Assembly (NCBI RefSeq): GCF_000430545.1 | Contig: NZ_AUMF01000017.1 | Span: forward strand, 1 to 64,000 | Reading direction: 5' to 3' | Length of the DNA stretch: 64,000 bases | Origin: Tenacibaculum ovolyticum DSM 18103 | GTDB lineage: Bacteria; Bacteroidota; Bacteroidia; Flavobacteriales; Flavobacteriaceae | Shown here: one piece after another, positions 27,693 to 34,500 of the stretch | How positions within the stretch are numbered: the first letter of the stretch is position 1 | How the letters are laid out: every line of letters begins with the position of its first letter | Program-made: the position numbers and the translations under genes | The notes under the pieces: generated by a model | What the model was told of the DNA's origin: nothing | What the model saw: the letters and a program-made list of their open reading frames with translations, nothing else | Database searches by the model: none

Positions 27693-29042
27693 ATGGCATT
27701 TGAAATCACCCAAGAACTTCTTGATAAAGTAATCCAATATATTGGTGCTAAAAATGATAAAGCTCTTAATGAGTTATTTAACGAAATGCATCATGCCGAT
27801 ATTGCTGAAGTGTTAGACGAATTATCGTTTGATGAATCAGTATATATTATTCGTTTATTAGATAGTGAAACTACATCAGAAGTACTGATGGATGTTGATG
27901 ATGATGTTCGTGAAAAGATATTAAATCAATTAACTGCAAAAGAAATTGCTGAAGAAATTGATGAGCTTGATACCGATGATGCTGCCGATGTAATTGCTGA
28001 ACTTCCTGAAAAACGGAAAAAAGCAGTAATGCAAGAGATTGAAGATGATGAACATGCCAAAGAAATTGTAGAACTGTTACGTTACGACGAAAATTCAGCT
28101 GGTGGTTTAATGGCTAAAGAACTGGTTAAAGTTAATGAAAACTGGTCTATTCCGCGTTGTGTTAAAGAAATGCGTACTCAAGCTGAAGAAGTTACACGAG
28201 TACATTCTATATACGTAATTGATAATAATGGAAAATTAAAAGGTCGTTTATCATTAAAAGATTTATTAATGGCATCTACAAAAGCAACAATTGCCGAAGT
28301 ATATATACCAAAGGTAGATTTTGTAAATGTTACTGATGAAGCTGAAGATGTTGCTAATATTATGCGTAAATACGATTTAGAAGCAATTCCGGTTGTTGAT
28401 GAATTAGGCGTTTTAGTAGGTAGAATTACTATTGATGATATTGTTGACGTAATTAAAGAAGAAGCTGATAAAGATTATCAATTAGCAGCTGGTATTACAC
28501 AAGATGTTGAGGCTGATGATACTATTTGGGAATTAACACGTGCACGATTACCTTGGTTATTCCTAGGATTAATTGGTGGAGTTGGTGCTGCAAGAATTAT
28601 GGGTTTCTTTGATGATGCTATTGCTGAAAATGCAATTCTTTTTATGTTTACACCTTTAATTGCTGCAATGGCTGGTAATGTGGGAGTACAATCATCTGCG
28701 ATTATTGTACAAGGTTTAGCCAATGATGATGTAAAAGGTAGTATAACTGATAGATTGTTAAAAGAAGTGTCTTTAGCAATGATTAATGGGCTTGCTTTAT
28801 CTATACTACTTTTTTTCTATGTTTTTATAGCTGAACAAGACGTACATGTAGCAAGTGCGATTTCAATATCCCTTTTTGTCGTAATTATTGTTGCTGGTTT
28901 AATAGGTACTTTTATTCCTTTGTTTTTAGATAAAAGAGGTATAGATCCTGCAATTGCAACAGGACCTTTCATAACTACAAGTAATGATATTTTTGGTATT
29001 CTTATTTACTTTTGGATTGCTAAAGTGATTATTGGCTTTTAA
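27693..29042 (+). CDS. mgtE: magnesium transporter MgtE
   Basis: 449 residues from the ATG at 27693; an in-frame TTG three codons upstream is less likely. The N-terminal superhelical domain (about 1-130) ends in AELPEKRKK, followed by SAGGLMAKE, two CBS domains (about 135-255, with EAIPVVDE and GRITIDDIVDV), and five membrane helices with the conserved PLIAAMAGNVGVQSSAI pore segment. The cytoplasmic domains sense Mg2+ and gate this channel-like importer. I see no magnesium riboswitch upstream. The stop overlaps the stop of the convergent lysE-type gene by 4 bp. Confidence 0.95.
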   Translation: MAFEITQELLDKVIQYIGAKNDKALNELFNEMHHADIAEVLDELSFDESVYIIRLLDSETTSEVLMDVDDDVREKILNQLTAKEIAEEIDELDTDDAADVIAELPEKRKKAVMQEIEDDEHAKEIVELLRYDENSAGGLMAKELVKVNENWSIPRCVKEMRTQAEEVTRVHSIYVIDNNGKLKGRLSLKDLLMASTKATIAEVYIPKVDFVNVTDEAEDVANIMRKYDLEAIPVVDELGVLVGRITIDDIVDVIKEEADKDYQLAAGITQDVEADDTIWELTRARLPWLFLGLIGGVGAARIMGFFDDAIAENAILFMFTPLIAAMAGNVGVQSSAIIVQGLANDDVKGSITDRLLKEVSLAMINGLALSILLFFYVFIAEQDVHVASAISISLFVVIIVAGLIGTFIPLFLDKRGIDPAIATGPFITTSNDIFGILIYFWIAKVIIGF

Positions 29043-29725
29043 TTATTTTGCTCAATTTTAACCTTATCTAATAAGTTATCTATATCTTCTTTAGGTATAA
29101 AACTCTTTAGCATTATTAATGCTCCAAAAACAATTAATAAAACCCCCATTCCTCGTTTTATTCTGTAAATAACTAAAGGTGTCAATTTACTTTTTAATTG
29201 TTTTGCTAATAGTATTTTACCTAAATCAGTAAGTGCATACCCAAAAAGAATCGTTGCAAAATACCAAAATATAGAAGTAGGATTCATATCTAACGTTGGG
29301 CCAATAACTATAATTACGCCTAACCAAGTTGCTAAAACACCTACATTAATAAAATTTAGTGCAAAACCTTTTAGCAATAATTTCAAATAGTTATTACTTT
29401 CTATGATTTTAATTTCAGGAACAGCCTCTCCTTCTTTTTTGTTATTCTTATCTAAATAAGTTATTAAACCATATATTATAAGAATAAGCCCTCCTACCAA
29501 AAATAATCGAGGGTCATCTTTAATTTTCTCTAATAAACTTCTACTTCCGTAATAAGCTATTAACATAAAAGAAATATCTCCTAAAATTACACCTATATCA
29601 AAAGCAATCGCTGCTCGTGCACCTTTTAATATACTTGTTTTAATAAGCATAAAAAACACAGGCCCTATCATAAAAGACATAACAAAGCCTATAAAAAAAG
29701 CATCCTTTAAATCGTAAAAATCCAT
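29039..29725 (-). CDS. LysE/RhtB-family exporter
   Basis: 228 residues with six hydrophobic segments. The LysE signature is in the first helix region (FFIGFVMSFMIGP) and the following KTSILKGARAAIAFDIG. A charged loop lies near residues 92-112. The family exports amino acids and related small molecules; the substrate cannot be read from sequence. It starts 26 bp after the PaaE-like reductase gene on the same strand, so the two may be cotranscribed. Confidence 0.88.
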   Translation of the reverse strand: MDFYDLKDAFFIGFVMSFMIGPVFFMLIKTSILKGARAAIAFDIGVILGDISFMLIAYYGSRSLLEKIKDDPRLFLVGGLILIIYGLITYLDKNNKKEGEAVPEIKIIESNNYLKLLLKGFALNFINVGVLATWLGVIIVIGPTLDMNPTSIFWYFATILFGYALTDLGKILLAKQLKSKLTPLVIYRIKRGMGVLLIVFGALIMLKSFIPKEDIDNLLDKVKIEQNN

Positions 29726-29751
29726 TATTTAATAAAGTATATTTTTAACTA

Positions 29752-30801
29752 CTAAACATCATCGAAATCAAGTGCTACTTTTGGTGTTGTTGGATGTGCC
29801 ATACAGGTTAAAATAAAGCCTTCTTCTATTTCTTCATCTGATAAGATAGAATTCTTAGACATTACAGCTTTACCTTCAGTCACTTTTGCGATACAACTAC
29901 TACAAACTCCTCCTTGACAAGAATATGGTGCATCTAATTTATTGCGTAAAGAAGCAGATAGAAGTGTATCTGTTTTTTCCATTGAAAAAGTCGTTTCTTC
30001 ATCATCTAGTAAAACAGTAATTTCCGATTTTCCATCAGGATAGTTTACTGGAATTTCAGCTTCAGTAGAACTTGCTGTAAACAACTCAAAGTGAACATTC
30101 TCTTTAACTATTCCGTTTTCTTGTAAAGTTTCAGATACCAAATTAATCATTTCTTCTGGTCCACATAAATATGCTTTATCAAAAGAAATATCTTTATGAA
30201 CTTTTTTCATAAAGTAATTAACGTGATTTTCATCTATTCTTCCTAGTTTACTATCACTCCTAACCTCTTTACTAAAAATATAATGTAAATTAAATTGGGT
30301 AGGGTATTTCGCTACTAAAGCGTTTAATTCATCATAAAAGATGGTGCTTTCTGCTTTTTTATTACCAAAAACTAATGTAAAAGTTGATGATGACTCGTTT
30401 TCTAATACAGCTTTTATCATTGATAAAACAGGTGTAATTCCACTACCTGCAGCAAATGCTATATAATTTTTATTTTCTAACGGTTCAAGTACAAACTTTC
30501 CCTCTGGTTCAGAAACTTCTAAAACAGTGTTTTCTTGTAGTTTAGTTGTTGCGTATGTTGAAAACACACCCTTTTCAACAGCTTTAACTGCAACTTTAAT
30601 TTGATTACTATTTGGTGAAGCACATATAGAATACGCTCTTCTAATTTCTTTATCGTTTATAGTTGTTTTAATAGTAATGTACTGTCCTGCTATAAAAGTA
30701 TAAACTTTTTTTAATTCTGCAGGAACTGTAAACAATATAGAAACAGCATCAGCAGTTTCCTTTATTATTTTTTCAATATTTAATTTATGAAATGTAGACA
30801 T
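29752..30801 (-). CDS. PaaE-like flavin/2Fe-2S oxidoreductase
   Basis: 349 residues with three modules: FAD-binding (about 1-100, with RAYSICASP), NAD(P)H-binding (about 105-235, with AAGSGITPVLS and YLCGPEEM) and a C-terminal plant-type 2Fe-2S ferredoxin domain with CQGGVCSSC and a later TCMAHP. This is the architecture of PaaE, the reductase of phenylacetyl-CoA epoxidase, but no paaABCD genes are here, so the electron acceptor is unknown. A -7 element (TATTTTTG, minus strand, 30820-30827) lies 18 nt before the start. It is divergent from padR. Confidence 0.9.
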   Translation of the reverse strand: MSTFHKLNIEKIIKETADAVSILFTVPAELKKVYTFIAGQYITIKTTINDKEIRRAYSICASPNSNQIKVAVKAVEKGVFSTYATTKLQENTVLEVSEPEGKFVLEPLENKNYIAFAAGSGITPVLSMIKAVLENESSSTFTLVFGNKKAESTIFYDELNALVAKYPTQFNLHYIFSKEVRSDSKLGRIDENHVNYFMKKVHKDISFDKAYLCGPEEMINLVSETLQENGIVKENVHFELFTASSTEAEIPVNYPDGKSEITVLLDDEETTFSMEKTDTLLSASLRNKLDAPYSCQGGVCSSCIAKVTEGKAVMSKNSILSDEEIEEGFILTCMAHPTTPKVALDFDDV

Positions 30802-30819
30802 TTATTAAGTTTAGAACTA

Positions 30820-30827
30820 CAAAAATA
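30820..30827 (-). promoter_or_regulatory. -7 element of the PaaE-like reductase gene
   Basis: TATTTTTG on the minus strand, 18 nt before the start codon, 42 bp from the candidate PadR operator. Confidence 0.5.
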
Positions 30828-30869
30828 AGAAATCATAAGGGAACCATTTGTTACAGTAAGCATAAAATA

Positions 30870-30910
30870 ATACATAAGATTATTATGCATAAGAAAATTA
30901 TGTATATTTG
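30870..30910 (+). promoter_or_regulatory. padR promoter with candidate PadR operator
   Basis: A perfect 8-bp inverted repeat ATACATAA (30870-30877) / TTATGTAT (30898-30905) encloses a 10-bp palindrome TTATGCATAA (30883-30892). The right arm overlaps the -7 element TATATTTG (30903-30910). A bound repressor would block transcription of padR. PadR proteins usually bind ATGT/ACAT-type dyads and repress their own genes, which fits. Confidence 0.65.
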
Positions 30911-30974
30911 TTGCGTGTTGCAAACACAATTAACTCAAAAGGAAAACAATTATTAAGATTCAACATTATAAAAC

Positions 30975-31313
30975 ATGGGAAATCAAAAATTATATAAAGG
31001 TTCTTTACAAACTATCATTTTAAAGTTATTAGCTCAAAATGATAAAATGTATGGTTATGAAATTACTCAAAAAGTAAAAGAATTAACCAAAGGAGAATTA
31101 AAAATTACCGAAGGTGCTTTGTATCCTGCCCTACATAAACTAGAAGCTGAAGGTTTATTAGATGTAGAGGTTGCTAAAGTTGGTAATCGTTTACGTAAGT
31201 ATTACAAGTTAACCGAAAACGGCACGAAAGAAACTGCTAATAAGTTAGCCGAAATGCAAGAGTTTTTAAAAACAATGCAACAATTAGTAAATCCTAAATT
31301 TAGTTTAGAGTAG
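30975..31313 (+). CDS. PadR-family transcriptional regulator
   Basis: 112 residues, a minimal PadR winged helix. The family signature is GSLQTIILKLLAQNDKMYGYEI in the first 40 residues, then TEGALYPALHKLEAEGLL (recognition helix) and RKYYKLTENG (wing). Such short PadRs dimerise through a C-terminal helix. The next gene starts 1 bp after the stop. A dyad overlapping the promoter suggests autoregulation. The signal it senses is unknown. Confidence 0.93.
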   Translation: MGNQKLYKGSLQTIILKLLAQNDKMYGYEITQKVKELTKGELKITEGALYPALHKLEAEGLLDVEVAKVGNRLRKYYKLTENGTKETANKLAEMQEFLKTMQQLVNPKFSLE

Positions 31314-31314
31314 T

Positions 31315-31950
31315 ATGGAATTAACAAAAGAACAAATACAAAGAGTAGAAAAATATTTAGATAAAAAAGGTGTAAAATTTATCGATTTTAGGATTGAGAT
31401 ATTTGACCATATTATCTCTCAAATTGAACAACAATTAGCAATAGATAATGCTGATTTTAAAACTATTTTTCATCAAGTAACCAATCAATGGAATAAACAA
31501 TTAGATGAAACAAGTAGTTGGTTATTAGGCCTTACATATACTGCACCTAAAATTGTAATTAAAAAAGCTAAAAAAGTATTTACTCCCTATTTTATTATTT
31601 CTTTTTTACCTTTTCTAATAACATTCATACCCGCTCTTCTTAAGAAAAAAATAATAATTAATGAAACAATAGGATATCTTACTTTTTCATTTATAATAAC
31701 ATTTCTGCTTGTTTCATTATTTTATACTTTTAAAATATGGAAATCAAAAGAAAAAACAGTCTATAGTTTCATTATAAAAACACAAACTTTAAATTTTACT
31801 CTAATACCTATAGTTATCATAGACTCTTCTATTAGTGATTTTTTTAACATAAGTATTTTACTTTATATAATTGTATCGGCTTATTATTCTAGACGATTCT
31901 ACAAAAAGCATCAACAAGAAAAAGAGAGATATTCATTTTTAATGGGGTAA
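31315..31950 (+). CDS. membrane protein coupled to PadR
   Basis: 211 residues. A helical cytoplasmic N-terminal part (about 1-75, with EKYLDKKGVKFIDFRIEIFDH) is followed by about four membrane segments (from residue 92) and a basic tail. It begins 1 bp after padR, so the two are translationally coupled. PadR genes are often paired with membrane proteins of this kind whose expression they control. I recognise no function. Confidence 0.8.
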   Translation: MELTKEQIQRVEKYLDKKGVKFIDFRIEIFDHIISQIEQQLAIDNADFKTIFHQVTNQWNKQLDETSSWLLGLTYTAPKIVIKKAKKVFTPYFIISFLPFLITFIPALLKKKIIINETIGYLTFSFIITFLLVSLFYTFKIWKSKEKTVYSFIIKTQTLNFTLIPIVIIDSSISDFFNISILLYIIVSAYYSRRFYKKHQQEKERYSFLMG

Positions 31951-31971
31951 TTTACTCTAAAATTTATTTTA

Positions 31972-32643
31972 CTACTTTTTACCATCAACAATAATAACAA
32001 TTTCGCCTTTGGCAGGTTTCTCTGTATAATATGATAAGACTTCTATTACTGTTCCTCGTTTGGTTTCTTCAAATAATTTTGTCAATTCTCTAGAAACTGA
32101 TATTTGTCTGTCTGCCCCAAAATACTCTCCAAAGTGAGTCAGTGTTTTTAATAACTTATGTGGACTTTCGTAAAAAATCATAGTACGCGTTTCTTCTGCT
32201 AAAAAAATTAAACGCGTTTGTCTTCCTTTTTTAACAGGTAAAAACCCTTCGAAAACAAATTTATCGTTTGGTAGACCTGAGTTTACCAATGCAGGCACAA
32301 AAGCTGTTGCCCCAGGTAAACACTCAACATCGATATTCTGTTGCACACAAGCACGAGTTAATAAAAAACCTGGGTCAGAAATTGCAGGTGTACCAGCATC
32401 TGATATTAACGCACAAGTTTCACCATTTTTTAATCTATTTAAAACACCTTCTACAGATTTATGCTCGTTATGCATATGATGACTGTACATTTGTGTACTA
32501 ATTTCAAAATGTTTTAATAATTTTCCGCTTGTACGCGTATCTTCTGCTAAAATAAAATCAACCTCTTTTAAGATTCTAAGTGCTCTTAAAGTAATATCTT
32601 CTAAATTTCCAATAGGTGTAGGTACCAAATACAATTTACTCAT
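31972..32643 (-). CDS. rsmI: 16S rRNA (cytidine1402-2'-O)-methyltransferase
   Basis: 223 residues. The tetrapyrrole-methylase-like fold shows LVPTPIGNLEDITLRA at the N-terminus, AEDTRTSGKLLKHF, SDAGTPAISDPG and FYESPHKL, all typical of RsmI. It modifies C1402 in the decoding centre, using SAM. The family's longer C-terminal domain is absent, as is usual in Bacteroidota. A -7 element ends 4 nt before its ATG, and the gene is divergent from dxs with only 38 bp between start codons. Confidence 0.95.
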   Translation of the reverse strand: MSKLYLVPTPIGNLEDITLRALRILKEVDFILAEDTRTSGKLLKHFEISTQMYSHHMHNEHKSVEGVLNRLKNGETCALISDAGTPAISDPGFLLTRACVQQNIDVECLPGATAFVPALVNSGLPNDKFVFEGFLPVKKGRQTRLIFLAEETRTMIFYESPHKLLKTLTHFGEYFGADRQISVSRELTKLFEETKRGTVIEVLSYYTEKPAKGEIVIIVDGKK

Positions 32644-32647
32644 ACAG

Positions 32648-32677
32648 CAAAGCTACAACAAAGTTTTAGTACATTTG
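32648..32677. promoter_or_regulatory. back-to-back -7 elements of rsmI and dxs
   Basis: Minus strand: TAGCTTTG (32648-32655) for rsmI. Plus strand: TACATTTG (32670-32677) for dxs. Each ends exactly 4 nt before its ATG, so both mRNAs should be leaderless. Neither has a TTG at the -33 spacing, and the two polymerase footprints must overlap. Confidence 0.6.
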
Positions 32678-32681
32678 CGCT

Positions 32682-34460
32682 ATGCCAAAAAAGCTGTTAA
32701 AAAATATTAACCTACCTTCTGATCTCAGAAAATTATCTGCTAATAATTTACCATTAGTTGCTAAAGAGTTACGCGAGTTTATTATTGATATAATAGCGAC
32801 AAAAGAAGGTCATTTAGGTGCAAGTTTAGGTGTTATAGAACTTACTATTGCTTTGCATTATCTATTTGATACACCAAATGATCAATTAGTTTGGGATGTA
32901 GGCCACCAGGCTTATGGACATAAAATTTTAACCGGAAGAAAAGATATTTTTCATACCAATCGACAACTAGATGGTATTTCAGGTTTCCCAAAACGAAGCG
33001 AAAGTGAATACGATACTTTTGGTGTTGGACATTCATCAACTTCAATTTCTGCTGCCTTAGGAATGGCTATTGCATCTAAATTACAAGGGAGTAATAAACA
33101 TCATATTGCAATTATTGGTGATGCTTCTATTGCAAGCGGAATGGCTTTTGAAGCTTTAAATCATGCGGGTGATACCAATGCAAACCTGTTAGTAATTTTA
33201 AATGATAATGCAATAGGTATTGATCCTTCAGTTGGTGCTTTAAAAGATTACTTAACAAGAATTAAATCAATACGATCAGATATTGAACAACATAATATTT
33301 TTGAAGGTTTAAACTTTGATTATTCTGGTCCAATAGATGGGCATAATTTTGAAGAACTTTTATCAGAATTAGAACGTTTAAAACAAGTTAATGGCCCTAA
33401 ATTTTTACATGTAATTACAACTAAAGGCAAAGGATTAAGGCAAGCAGAACAAGATCAAGTAAAGTATCATGCTCCAGGTAAATTTGATAAAATATCTGGA
33501 GATGTATTACCAAAAGCAGTGAGTAAATTTACCAAATTTCAGGATGTCTTTGGTAAAACTATTGTTGAACTAGCTCAAAAAAACAATAAAATAGTAGGTA
33601 TTACACCTGCAATGCTAACTGGTAGTTCTTTAAAATTAATGCTAGATGAATTTCCTGAGCGTACTTTTGATGTAGGTATTGCCGAACAACATGCTGTTAC
33701 ATTAGCTGCTGGTATGGCTACACAAGAAATTATTCCTTTTTGTAACATTTACTCTACATTTTTACAGCGTTCTTTCGATCAAATAATACACGATGTTGCT
33801 TTACAAAATTTACCCGTTATCTTTTGTTTAGACAGAGCTGGTTTGGTTGGTGAAGATGGTGCTACACATCATGGAGTATTCGATTTAGCATACTTACGTT
33901 GCATACCCAATTTAATTGTTTTTGCTCCACGTAACGAAATAGAGTTACGTAATATTATGTATACTGCTCAGTTAGGTTTAAAAAAACCAATAGCTATTCG
34001 TTATCCAAGAGGAAAAGGTAAATTAGAAAATTGGCAGCTTCCTTTTAAAGAAATAAAAATTGGTAAAGGAACGTGTTTAAAGAAAGGTACTCAAATAGCA
34101 ATATTATCTATTGGAACAATTGCTAATAATGTAATAGATGCCATAAACAACCTTAAAAATAATACCGATGTTGCTCATTATGATATGCGCTTTGTAAAAC
34201 CTTTAGATAAGCAGCTATTAAATATAATTTTCAATTCTTTTGATAAAATAATTACAATAGAAGACGGAACAGTAATCGGTGGTTTTGGAGCTGCTATTTT
34301 AGAATATGCAGCAGAAAAGAATTATAAAGGGACTATTAATCTTTTAGGAGTTCCTGATAACTTTATTCATCACGGAACTGTTAAAGAACTGCAATTTCAA
34401 TGCGGAATTGACACGCAAAGTATTTTAGATAAAATTATTAAGATAAAAACGGATTACTAA
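32682..34460 (+). CDS. dxs: 1-deoxy-D-xylulose-5-phosphate synthase
   Basis: 592 residues. Thiamine-diphosphate enzyme of the transketolase type: the catalytic VGHQAYGHKIL segment, a GDASIASGMAFEAL cofactor site, and the pyrimidine-binding domain with DRAGLVGEDGATHHG (about 383-397). It condenses pyruvate with glyceraldehyde 3-phosphate in the first step of the MEP isoprenoid pathway, and also feeds thiamine and pyridoxal synthesis. The gene is slightly shorter than E. coli Dxs. Its stop lies inside the terminator stem. Confidence 0.95.
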   Translation: MPKKLLKNINLPSDLRKLSANNLPLVAKELREFIIDIIATKEGHLGASLGVIELTIALHYLFDTPNDQLVWDVGHQAYGHKILTGRKDIFHTNRQLDGISGFPKRSESEYDTFGVGHSSTSISAALGMAIASKLQGSNKHHIAIIGDASIASGMAFEALNHAGDTNANLLVILNDNAIGIDPSVGALKDYLTRIKSIRSDIEQHNIFEGLNFDYSGPIDGHNFEELLSELERLKQVNGPKFLHVITTKGKGLRQAEQDQVKYHAPGKFDKISGDVLPKAVSKFTKFQDVFGKTIVELAQKNNKIVGITPAMLTGSSLKLMLDEFPERTFDVGIAEQHAVTLAAGMATQEIIPFCNIYSTFLQRSFDQIIHDVALQNLPVIFCLDRAGLVGEDGATHHGVFDLAYLRCIPNLIVFAPRNEIELRNIMYTAQLGLKKPIAIRYPRGKGKLENWQLPFKEIKIGKGTCLKKGTQIAILSIGTIANNVIDAINNLKNNTDVAHYDMRFVKPLDKQLLNIIFNSFDKIITIEDGTVIGGFGAAILEYAAEKNYKGTINLLGVPDNFIHHGTVKELQFQCGIDTQSILDKIIKIKTDY

Positions 34461-34479
34461 TTAAGTAACCCGTTTTTTT
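34448..34479 (+). terminator. Rho-independent terminator overlapping the dxs stop codon
   Basis: Stem AACGG-TTACT with AGTAA-CCGTT (one bulge per arm) followed by seven Ts. The left arm includes the last codons of dxs. Confidence 0.7.
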
Positions 34480-34500
34480 AATCTTTCTCTTTTATTAAAA

